Part shown: positions 8,574 to 13,977 of the stretch, in pieces
How positions within the stretch are numbered: position 1 is the first letter of the stretch
How the letters are laid out: the number at the start of each line of letters is the position of its first letter
Assembly (NCBI GenBank): GCA_964536085.1
Contig: CAZHWR010000046.1
Coordinates: 1-13,977, forward strand
Reading direction: 5' to 3'
DNA from: CAZHWR01 sp964536085
GTDB lineage: Bacteria; Bacillota; Clostridia; Oscillospirales; Ruminococcaceae
DNA: 13,977 bases
The notes under the pieces: generated by a model
Seen by the model: only the letters and a program-made list of their open reading frames with translations
Told to the model about the DNA's origin: nothing
The model's database searches: none
Translations under genes and position numbers: made by a program

Positions 8574-10308
8574 CGTCATCACCTGCCTTGTTCTGCGAAA
8601 TATATATTTCGCGGTAAATATCGCTGTCCGAAAGCAGTTGTTTGTGTGTTCCTACAGCGCTTATTTTACCTCCGTCCATAACGATAATACGATCAGCTTC
8701 TTCAACCGAGGCTGTACGCTGCGCTATGATTATTTTGGTAGTTTCAGGAATATATGCCTTCATAGCCGCTCTTATCTTTGCGTCGGTTTTAGTATCCACA
8801 GCGCTGGTAGAATCGTCCAATCTTAGTATTTTAGGCTTTTTCAAAAGTGCTCTTGCAATACAAAGGCGCTGCCTTTGACCGCCCGATACGTTTGTTCCAC
8901 CCTGCTCAATGAACGTGTCATATCCGTCCGGGAACTGAGAAATAAATTCATCTGCGCACGCCATCGCGCAAACCGACTCGATTTCTTCATCCGTGGCGTT
9001 TTCGCAGCCCCAGCGCAGATTTTCCTTTATCGTACCAGAAAACAGCACGTTCTTTTGCAGTACGACCGCAACTTCGTCGCGCAGAGTTTTAAGATCGTAG
9101 CTTCTTACATCCTTTCCTCCGACTTTAACAACGCCCTCAGTAGTGTCGTACAAGCGCGGTATAAGCTGAATAAGCGACGATTTTGACGAGCCCGTACCGC
9201 CGATTATTCCTATCGTTTCGCCGGATTTGATATTCAGATTTATATCCGCAAGCGTCATACGCTCGGCGTTTTTGGAATACTTAAAGCTTACATTTTCAAA
9301 CGAAATTGAGCCGTCCGCGATATTATAATCAGGATTTTCAGGGTTGACCAACGTGCTTTTTTCATTAAGTACTTCTACTATTCGTTTGCCTGATTCTCCG
9401 GCCATTACCACCATTACAAACACCATCGAAAGCATCATAAGACTGCTTAAGATCATAAAGCTGTATGTAAGCAAGGATGAAAACTGACCAACATCGAGAT
9501 TTACTCCGCGCGTAGTGATTATTGTATACGAGCCGAATGACAGAACAAATCCCATAACCACAAATATGCAGAACTGCATAAGCGGCATATTGAGCGCAAG
9601 TATGCGTTCAGCCTTTGTAAAATCGTTACATACCTCCTGAGCGGCCAATCCGAATTTCTTCTGTTCGTACTCCTCGCGCACAAACGATTTGACCACGCGC
9701 ATAGCTTTAACATTTTCCTGTATCGACGCATTAAGCTTGTCGTATTTTTTAAATACCTTTCTGAAAAGCGGCATAGTTTTGTATATAACTATTCCGAGTC
9801 CTATAGCCAAAAGCGGTACGACTACCAAAAAAATCCACGCCATTTTTCCGCCCATAACAAACGCCATAACAAACGCAAATATCAGCATAAACGGAGAGCG
9901 TATCGCGGTTCTTATAATCATCATATATGCGTTTTGAACGTTTGTAACATCGGTCGTCATCCTGGTAACAAGCGACGAAGCCAAAAAACCGTCGATATTT
10001 TCAAAAGAATAGCCCTGAATACTGTAAAACATATCCTTGCGAAGATTCTTTGCAAGCCCCGCAGATGCTGTCGCACATGTTTTACCCGCAAGGGCTCCGA
10101 ACATTAGCGAAAGCACCGCCATTATAACAAGTACCACTCCGTACTTCAGTATAACGTCCATACCGCAGCTTCTTTTTATCTGATTGACAAGTTCAGCGGT
10201 AACAAAGGGTATAATACATTCAAGCACAACCTCGAACGAAACAAAAACCGGGGTTTGTATTGATGCTTTTTTATACTCCCGAATGCTTTTTGCCAGCGTT
10301 TTTAACAT
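8563..10308 (-). CDS. ABC exporter half-transporter, degenerate-site subunit
   Basis: First gene of the exporter operon, 581 residues. The membrane domain (about 15-310, six predicted helices) is followed by an ATPase domain with Walker A GGTGSSKSS (370-378, Lys376), Q-loop VVLQKNVLF, canonical signature NVSGGQRQR, and Walker B ILRLDDSTSAVD. Here Asp499 replaces the catalytic Glu, and Gln530 (IIAQRTAS) replaces the switch His. Both changes are the hallmark of the non-hydrolysing site in heterodimeric exporters such as BmrC/BmrD, LmrC/LmrD and TM287/TM288. Its canonical signature would complete the active site on the partner. The ribosome binding site AAGGAAGGAG lies about 11 bases before ATG 10308; a closer out-of-frame ATG makes only a five-codon frame. 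No MarR-type regulator gene is adjacent, although many such operons have one. Confidence 0.92.
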   Translation of the reverse strand: MLKTLAKSIREYKKASIQTPVFVSFEVVLECIIPFVTAELVNQIKRSCGMDVILKYGVVLVIMAVLSLMFGALAGKTCATASAGLAKNLRKDMFYSIQGYSFENIDGFLASSLVTRMTTDVTNVQNAYMMIIRTAIRSPFMLIFAFVMAFVMGGKMAWIFLVVVPLLAIGLGIVIYKTMPLFRKVFKKYDKLNASIQENVKAMRVVKSFVREEYEQKKFGLAAQEVCNDFTKAERILALNMPLMQFCIFVVMGFVLSFGSYTIITTRGVNLDVGQFSSLLTYSFMILSSLMMLSMVFVMVVMAGESGKRIVEVLNEKSTLVNPENPDYNIADGSISFENVSFKYSKNAERMTLADINLNIKSGETIGIIGGTGSSKSSLIQLIPRLYDTTEGVVKVGGKDVRSYDLKTLRDEVAVVLQKNVLFSGTIKENLRWGCENATDEEIESVCAMACADEFISQFPDGYDTFIEQGGTNVSGGQRQRLCIARALLKKPKILRLDDSTSAVDTKTDAKIRAAMKAYIPETTKIIIAQRTASVEEADRIIVMDGGKISAVGTHKQLLSDSDIYREIYISQNKAGDDDEK

Positions 10309-10379
10309 ATATATTCCATTCTCCTTCCTTCATAAAAAGAAGTAGTATTATTCATAAAATAGCACTACAATCAAAACAG

Positions 10380-10393
10380 CCGGCTATAACCGG
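10380..10393. promoter_or_regulatory. Imperfect palindrome in the exporter leader, possible operator
   Basis: CCGG-CTATAA-CCGG is symmetric except for one position pair and lies about 36-50 bases downstream of the predicted exporter transcription start. It stands out because the surrounding leader is AT-rich. It could be a repressor site or a small RNA hairpin; the sequence does not decide. Confidence 0.25.
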
Positions 10394-10435
10394 ATATTAA
10401 ATTTCCAAAATTCCCAATTACTGCACTAAATAATT

Positions 10436-10464
10436 ATTATACAATATAAAAAAATTTTTATCAA
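10436..10464 (-). promoter_or_regulatory. Near-consensus sigma-A promoter of the ABC exporter operon
   Basis: On the minus strand TTGATA (10464-10459, 5/6) is followed after 17 bases by TATAAT (10441-10436, 6/6). Transcription would start near 10429, giving a leader of about 120 bases. This is the strongest promoter in the window by sequence. Confidence 0.7.
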
Positions 10465-10525
10465 GCATATTTACAGAATTAATTCAGTAATTAAAAATTT
10501 CCTCTATAGTTCCTATCTGAAAATA

Positions 10526-10534
10526 TGCTATACT
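10526..10534 (+). promoter_or_regulatory. Extended -10 promoter of the DUF2238-like gene
   Basis: TG (10526-10527), one base, then TATACT (10529-10534) forms an extended -10 element, with no good -35 box upstream. Transcription would begin near 10541, with the GGATGAT ribosome binding site and ATG 10564 just after it. An upstream in-frame ATG at 10525 lies inside this promoter and is therefore not used as the start. Confidence 0.5.
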
Positions 10535-10563
10535 GTATTAAAATCGAAAAAAGGATGATTCAT

Positions 10564-11145
10564 ATGACAAAGCAAAGGCAAATCAACCTGACAATTTCAG
10601 CAGGTTTGTTTGTGCTATATGCCATAACTACTGTAATACAAATCTTTTGTATTAAAAGCTTCAACACTGTCGCCATACTGGAAACATTCGGTACGCTTGC
10701 AGCGATAACTGCGCTGTTTTCCGGCATAAAAATTGTATACTATCTGTGCTTTTCGCTGTTCGCCATGCTTGCCCCGTACGGAGGCGCTATGCTTCGGTTA
10801 TATGATATACTTCCGTCGTATGATATTATAATGCACTTATTGAGCGGGATAATGATTGTTTTCACTGCACACTACTTTTTCACACTGCTTCTCTCCCGCT
10901 GTAAATATTATAATATTCCTATAATTTGCGGCATTGTTATTTCATTTTTAACCGGACTCGCCACTACATCGGTATGGGAAATTTATGAATTCACTATCGA
11001 TAGTATATTTGGTTTTAACTGCCAACTGGGCAGTCTTTACGATACCATGACCGATATTATTTCCGGAGCTCTGGGAGCTTTCGTCGGCGCCGTTTTACTC
11101 ACAGCTTATATTATAAAAACCGTTGGGAAACGGTACATTAAATAA
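10564..11145 (+). CDS. DUF2238/YjdF-like integral membrane protein
   Basis: A 193-residue polytopic membrane protein with about five to six hydrophobic segments and no signal peptide beyond the first helix. Three motifs place it with the DUF2238 (YjdF-like) family: YDIIMHLLSG (86-95, with Asp87 and His91), WEIYEFTIDSIFG (138-150, with Trp138, Glu139, Glu142 and Asp146), and DTMTDIISGALGA (160-172). Conserved Asp, Glu and His residues at membrane borders suggest a metal- or proton-linked role, but the family function is not established. The start at 10564 is chosen because AAGGATGAT precedes it at normal spacing, and the longer frame from 10525 would begin within the promoter. It is divergent from the ABC exporter, with 255 bases between the starts. 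Family assignment is from remembered motif patterns. Confidence 0.75.
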   Translation: MTKQRQINLTISAGLFVLYAITTVIQIFCIKSFNTVAILETFGTLAAITALFSGIKIVYYLCFSLFAMLAPYGGAMLRLYDILPSYDIIMHLLSGIMIVFTAHYFFTLLLSRCKYYNIPIICGIVISFLTGLATTSVWEIYEFTIDSIFGFNCQLGSLYDTMTDIISGALGAFVGAVLLTAYIIKTVGKRYIK

Positions 11146-11274
11146 GTCTATGTAAAATGTCCTCAATACAGAGGCGTTTACGTAGTGAAATTTGACGAAT
11201 TTTACAAGAAATGTTTAAAAATAAGCTCATTTGTGATACAATAAAATCAAAAACATATTTGTGAGGTTTTTATT
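11146..11274. other. Intergenic region upstream of the GH43 gene: weak hairpin and candidate operator
   Basis: CCTC and GAGG form a short stem near 11161-11174, with GTAAA/TTTAC possible outer arms. It has no good T-run, so it is at best a weak terminator for the DUF2238 gene. At 11188-11202 an AAATTTGACGAATTT near-palindrome (six of seven base pairs if a G-U pair is counted) lies just upstream of the GH43 promoter and could be an operator, perhaps for the LacI-family product encoded downstream. Confidence 0.3.
11214..11242 (+). promoter_or_regulatory. Extended -10 promoter of the GH43-lacI operon
   Basis: TACAAT (11237-11242, 5/6) is preceded by TG and one base (11234-11236), and a weak -35 box TTTAAA (11214-11219) sits 17 bases upstream. 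Transcription would begin near 11249, about 26 bases before the ATG, with GTGAGG (11261-11266) as the ribosome binding site. Confidence 0.5.
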
Positions 11275-12150
11275 ATGAGGAAATTTGCCGAAAATCCTAT
11301 TGTCGGCGGTTGGTATGCCGATCCCGAAGCAAGAATTTATAACGATAAATACTATATTTACGTAACCATTTCTGACCCAAAATATGAAAACCAACTTAAT
11401 ATAGACGCTTTTTCCTCATCTGACGGTCTAAACTGGGAAAAGCATCCCGGTATTATCTGTATGGATGAATTTCCTCATATTCACCGTGCGGTATGGGCGC
11501 CGTCCATCATCAAAAAATGCAATAAATACTATCTTATTTTTGCTTCAAACGACATTCAAAACAACGACGAAATCGGCGGACTTGAAATTGCCGTATCAGA
11601 CTCGCCCGAAGGTCCGTTCCACAAGCATTGCAGCCGCATTGTAGACAGGTTCATCAACGGCGCGCAGCCCATTGACGCTCACTTTTTCAAAGACACCGAC
11701 TCAACCATTTACCTTTATTACGGCGGCTGGAGTCACTGCAACGTGGCAATTATGAACGACACAATGGACGGCTTTCTCCCTTTACCCAATGGAAAAATAT
11801 TTGAAGAAATAACTCCGCCGGACTATGTAGAAGGTCCGTGCATGCTAAAGCACGACGGCAAATATTACTTCATGTGGTCAAGCGGCGGCTGGGGCGACGG
11901 AAGCTATCGAGTAAACTACTGCGCCGCAAATACTCCGTTCGGTCCGTTTAATTCGCAAACTACAATATTAAAAAGCCAGCCCCCTATTGCAGAAGGACCC
12001 GGTCACCACGGATATATACAAAACGGAGACGAGCTTAAAATCGTATATCACAGAAGGATAATCGGAGATACAAATCCCGGACACCGCGTTCTGTGCATAG
12101 ACGATATGAAAATAAAAAATGGCAAGATTATTCCTGTTATTATGACGTAA
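11275..12150 (+). CDS. Cytoplasmic GH43 glycosidase (arabinosidase/xylosidase type)
   Basis: A 291-residue single-domain enzyme of the five-bladed propeller GH43 family, which removes alpha-L-arabinofuranose or beta-D-xylose units with inversion. Three acidic positions fit the family triad: Asp16 (base) in WYADPEARIY, Asp134 (pKa modulator) in QPIDAHFF, and Glu186 (acid) in YVEGPCML. His245 in GHHGY fits the late family motif that often holds a metal. There is no signal peptide, so it acts on oligosaccharides already imported. The start is fixed by GTGAGG eight bases upstream. A LacI-family gene follows 31 bases downstream and probably shares its transcript. No sugar transporter lies in the window, so uptake must be encoded elsewhere. 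The exact linkage and whether it is arabinosidase, xylosidase or bifunctional cannot be decided here. Confidence 0.88.
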   Translation: MRKFAENPIVGGWYADPEARIYNDKYYIYVTISDPKYENQLNIDAFSSSDGLNWEKHPGIICMDEFPHIHRAVWAPSIIKKCNKYYLIFASNDIQNNDEIGGLEIAVSDSPEGPFHKHCSRIVDRFINGAQPIDAHFFKDTDSTIYLYYGGWSHCNVAIMNDTMDGFLPLPNGKIFEEITPPDYVEGPCMLKHDGKYYFMWSSGGWGDGSYRVNYCAANTPFGPFNSQTTILKSQPPIAEGPGHHGYIQNGDELKIVYHRRIIGDTNPGHRVLCIDDMKIKNGKIIPVIMT

Positions 12151-12181
12151 ACAACTACTCAGACTTTAAATGGTAAGGCTT

Positions 12182-13192
12182 ATGAAAAAAAATGTCACAC
12201 TTAAAGATATTGCAAAGATTGCCGGCTGCTCGGTAAACAGTGTTTCACATGCACTGCACGACAAACCGGATATCTCTGAAACTACCCGAAAAAGAATCAA
12301 AAAAATAGCCCAGGAGCTTGGATATGTCGGCAACGATTTGGCCCGGAGCATACGATTAGGCGTAAGCCGAACCATAGCCGTAATTTTAGGCGATATTTCC
12401 AATCCGCATTTTTCAATAATCGTGCGGGAAATTGAACAGACAGTTAAAAATTTCGGTTACACTATATTTGTCCTCAACACAAATGAAAACCCATCAGATG
12501 AAGTAAACGCCATTCAAACTGCTGTGCAAAAAAACGTAGACGGCATAATACTCTGCCCTGTTCAAAAGGATTACAAAAACATTGAATACTTAAAAAACAC
12601 CCAAATCCCGTATGTACTTATAGGCAGGCGGTTTGAGAATAAGGACGACTCATATGTCGTCTGCAACGATAAAAACAGCGGATATATTGTGACAAATCAC
12701 CTGATATCGCTCGGTCATAAAAGAATACTGTACATAAACGGGCCCGAATATATATCAAGCTCAAAAGAACGTCTTGCGGGTTACAAATCAGCTCTGGCGG
12801 ATGCCGGAATAGAATTTGATTCCGAGCTTGTAACATCAGGAACGCCCCAAATCGGCGGATGCAGGAAGTTTTTGCGCAACGCGCCTGCTTCTCTCAACGG
12901 CATAACGGCTATACTTTCATTCAACGACATGATAGCATGGGAGGTTATCGCCGTGCTTGAAGAAAAAGGGCTGAAAGTGCCAGAGGATATTTCCGTAGCC
13001 GGATTTGACAACATACAGTCAAAATTCTATTTTCCCGTAATGCTTACAACAGCCGGCTCATATAAAACAACAATGGCAATAACCGCCGCCGATATGCTTA
13101 TCAAAGAGATAAATAACGAGCCAATCAAACAAAAGCAAATCATTCTTGATACCGATTTGGTTGTAAGAGAGACGAGCAGAAGCGTTAAATAA
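12182..13192 (+). CDS. LacI-family transcriptional regulator
   Basis: A 336-residue repressor-type regulator. The N-terminal helix-turn-helix reads VTLKDIAKIAGCSVNSVSHAL (about 5-25) followed by a hinge region to about 60, then a periplasmic-binding-like effector domain (RTIAVILGDISNPHF, VDGIILCP, YVLIGRRF, HKRILYINGP, SVAGFDNIQ) to the end. Effectors of this family are usually sugars or their phosphates. I start at ATG 12182 (MKKNVTLKDIA), because family members normally begin just before this motif and AAGG lies directly upstream; an in-frame ATG at 12170 has no visible ribosome binding site. The gene follows the GH43 gene by 31 bases, so it most likely regulates that operon, including itself. 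The recognition helix Ser-Val-Asn-Ser-Val-Ser-His differs from the usual Thr-Val-Ser-Arg, so its operator may differ from classical sites. Confidence 0.92.
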   Translation: MKKNVTLKDIAKIAGCSVNSVSHALHDKPDISETTRKRIKKIAQELGYVGNDLARSIRLGVSRTIAVILGDISNPHFSIIVREIEQTVKNFGYTIFVLNTNENPSDEVNAIQTAVQKNVDGIILCPVQKDYKNIEYLKNTQIPYVLIGRRFENKDDSYVVCNDKNSGYIVTNHLISLGHKRILYINGPEYISSSKERLAGYKSALADAGIEFDSELVTSGTPQIGGCRKFLRNAPASLNGITAILSFNDMIAWEVIAVLEEKGLKVPEDISVAGFDNIQSKFYFPVMLTTAGSYKTTMAITAADMLIKEINNEPIKQKQIILDTDLVVRETSRSVK

Positions 13193-13219
13193 TCAATAAT
13201 TGTTTAACGGATAAATATG

Positions 13220-13260
13220 GTCCATTACCATTGACAAAAAGTCAGATGGTAATGGACTTT
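13220..13260 (+). terminator. Intrinsic terminator after the LacI-family gene
   Basis: GTCCATTACCAT (13220-13231) pairs perfectly with ATGGTAATGGAC (13246-13257), and an inner TGAC/GTCA stem closes on an AAAAA loop with one bulged G. A short T-run (13258-13261, then A) follows on the plus strand only, so it serves the GH43-lacI operon. It lies 28 bases after the stop codon. Confidence 0.75.
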
Positions 13261-13271
13261 TATGTATAAGA

Positions 13272-13439
13272 TTAAAACTTGTTTTGCTCTATTATTTTAT
13301 CTGCTATTTCTCTGATTACTCCTTCCCCGCCGCAGCATTTCGTAACAATTTTTGCCGGCTCTTTGACCAATGACGCTGCATCAGCACCATTTAATCCTGT
13401 CATATATTTACCAAGTGCTGAAAGGGAATTAGTTATATA
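13272..13439 (-). pseudogene. C-terminal remnant of a KdsC-like HAD phosphatase
   Basis: A minus-strand frame ending at TAA (13274-13272) encodes about 50 residues that read like the C-terminus of KdsC/acylneuraminate-9-phosphate phosphatases: GLNGADAASLVKEPAKIV, then the hallmark CCGGEGVIREIADKII and EQNKF. In full-length relatives of about 160-180 residues this follows the catalytic DxD and GDxxND motifs, which are absent here. Upstream the frame reaches an in-frame TAG inside the 13423-13452 inverted repeat, and the only ATG (near 13412) has no obvious ribosome binding site. The N-terminal two thirds is therefore missing and the piece is probably not functional. It lies in the same orientation as the RmlA/NeuB remnant. 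Identification rests on a short C-terminal signature, so it is moderate. Confidence 0.6.
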
Positions 13440-13452
13440 AAGCTAATTCCCT
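13423..13452. repeat. Perfect 10-base inverted repeat at the edge of the HAD remnant
   Basis: AGGGAATTAG (13423-13432) and CTAATTCCCT (13443-13452) are exact inverted arms with a 10-base AT-rich loop. The repeat sits exactly where HAD homology fades out and contains the stop that closes the HAD frame. It could be an old operon terminator, a small mobile-element scar or a deletion hot spot. No second copy is visible in the window. Confidence 0.6.
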
Positions 13453-13515
13453 ATTTATGTGAAATGTCTTAGTCTTTTGACATATATTCAATAAACTGAT
13501 ACTCTATTATACATT
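13453..13515. other. Non-coding spacer between the NeuB and HAD remnants
   Basis: This AT-rich 63-base stretch has stops in the relevant frames and no recognisable element. It joins two gene fragments that both lack their expected continuation, so it probably marks a deletion joint. Confidence 0.5.
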
Positions 13516-13665
13516 TCAATAATGACGTTCAATTACATTTGTACCGAGTGTATAAGCGGCTACATCAACCGCAATTCCCAAATGATGCCCGAAAAAGCCT
13601 ATCGATTTTACTCGGCTTTCATAAGCTTCTCTCATTCGGCTGATTTCAAGAAGGCACACGTCATT
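13516..13665 (-). pseudogene. Internal NeuB/SpsE-type synthase fragment, fused in frame to an RmlA remnant
   Basis: About 50 residues starting at NDVCLLEISRMREAYES match the late barrel of sialic-acid-type synthases (NeuB/SpsE): the stretch VKSIGFFGHHLGIAVDVAAY followed by TLGTNVIERHY corresponds to the family pattern IGFSGH-x-LGIA-x-x-x-AA-x-x-LGA-x-x-IERHF. Full enzymes of about 340 residues condense phosphoenolpyruvate with a hexosamine to make nonulosonic acids. Here the N-terminal half is replaced by RmlA sequence, and a TGA follows directly after ERHY, where relatives continue with the TLDR/KDRTWKGTDH region. Phe replaces the usual Ser in SGHH. The piece cannot form the active barrel. 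The joint to RmlA lies near 13665 (RmlA ...KAISI, then NDVCL). Family recognition is from the motif pattern. Confidence 0.7.
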
Positions 13666-13977
13666 GATGCTAATTGCTTTCCCGTTCTGGTCAAATTCTA
13701 CGAGGCCAAAGCGCTCCGGATCGTCCACAAAATATCCGAACACCGTCGCTCCTCTACCGTTTTCTGCATTTTCCACAGCGGCTCTTAACCTTCTATTAAG
13801 CCCATGCCCGGCAAAGATATTGTCACCAAGAACCATGGCTACACAGTCTGTCCCCACAAACTCTTCGCCGATAATAAACGCCTGTGCCAGACCGTCCGAA
13901 GAGTTTTGTACACTGCGTAGTTCAATCTAACCCGAACTGCTCCCCTGTTCCCAGCAGATCCTGAAACCTCGGTGTAT
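13666..13977 (-). pseudogene. rfbA: Glucose-1-phosphate thymidylyltransferase (RmlA) remnant with indels, continues past the window
   Basis: Intact RmlA makes dTDP-glucose from glucose-1-phosphate and dTTP, the first step to dTDP-rhamnose. In minus-strand order the fragment reads TPRFQDLLGTGEQFGLD, then LNYAV, then QNSSDGLAQAFIIGEEFVG, CVAMVLGDNIFAGHG, GATVFGYFVDDPERFGLVEF and GKAISI, all matching the RmlA core. The three opening pieces lie in three different frames: a one-base loss near 13925 (a TGA follows GLD) and a change equivalent to a GT gain near 13910. After KAISI the expected EEKP and the C-terminal half are absent, and NeuB-like sequence follows in the same frame, giving an open frame from 13857 to 13516. 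The N-terminus lies beyond the right edge. Sequencing error could explain the indels but not the joint. Confidence 0.75.

Noticed and set aside
8574..8582. GTG 8582 and ATG 8579 as starts of the second exporter gene.
   Set aside because: The only good ribosome binding site (AGGTG) overlaps or directly abuts these codons; it is correctly spaced for ATG 8573.
10525..10563. Upstream ATG that would extend the DUF2238-like protein by 13 residues.
   Set aside because: The ATG lies within the extended -10 promoter (10526-10534) and has no ribosome binding site, whereas ATG 10564 has GGATGAT at normal spacing.
13183..13209. Inverted repeat CGTTAAA/TTTAACG overlapping the LacI stop codon as a terminator.
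   Set aside because: The arms are short and AT-rich with a 13-base loop and no T-run. The much stronger hairpin at 13220-13257 explains termination.
13924..13926. TGA in the RmlA frame read as selenocysteine or a recoded codon.
   Set aside because: Continuing in the same frame gives no RmlA-like sequence; the homology resumes in other frames, so this is an indel effect.

Overview
The window looks like a piece of a low-to-mid GC Bacillota chromosome, most likely an anaerobic carbohydrate-degrading member of the Clostridia. The basis is family-level: strong AGGAGG-type ribosome binding sites, sigma-A-like promoters, a very large secreted GH2 beta-galactosidase with LamG-like and chitobiase-type accessory domains, a Firmicutes-style heterodimeric ABC exporter, and a GH43/LacI pair. 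I cannot name a genus.

Layout. (1) 1-4900, minus: a lacZ-type GH2 enzyme with a signal peptide. Its reading frame stays open from 4900 to the left edge (at least 1633 codons), so its C-terminus lies outside the window. (2) 4901-5250: a divergent intergenic region with one promoter candidate for each side. (3) 5251-6606, plus: CCA-adding tRNA nucleotidyltransferase, ending in a hairpin that works in both directions. (4) 6690-10308, minus: two overlapping half-transporter genes that form a heterodimeric ABC exporter with one degenerate ATP site, driven by a near-consensus promoter. (5) 10564-11145, plus: a DUF2238/YjdF-like membrane protein, divergent from the exporter. (6) 11275-13192, plus: a cytoplasmic GH43 glycosidase followed after 31 bp by a LacI-family regulator, closed by a strong hairpin. 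(7) 13272-13977, minus: a gene graveyard with three remnants of surface-glycan sugar genes: RmlA (glucose-1-phosphate thymidylyltransferase) carrying indels, joined in frame to an internal NeuB/SpsE (sialic-acid-type synthase) segment, then a separate C-terminal piece of a KdsC-like HAD phosphatase.

How the genes work together. The secreted GH2 enzyme probably releases galactose outside the cell. The GH43/LacI pair looks like a self-contained unit for trimming imported pentose-containing oligosaccharides and sensing the product. The exporter and the DUF2238 gene share a control region, but nothing shows a shared function. The remnants at the right end share one orientation and one theme (nucleotide sugar plus nonulosonic acid), as expected if a larger cell-surface polysaccharide locus collapsed by internal deletions.

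I found no tRNA, rRNA, CRISPR array, intact mobile element or riboswitch. I see no clearly new multi-gene system. The most unusual items are the chimeric remnant at the right end and the LamG-like domain inserted inside the GH2 catalytic domain.
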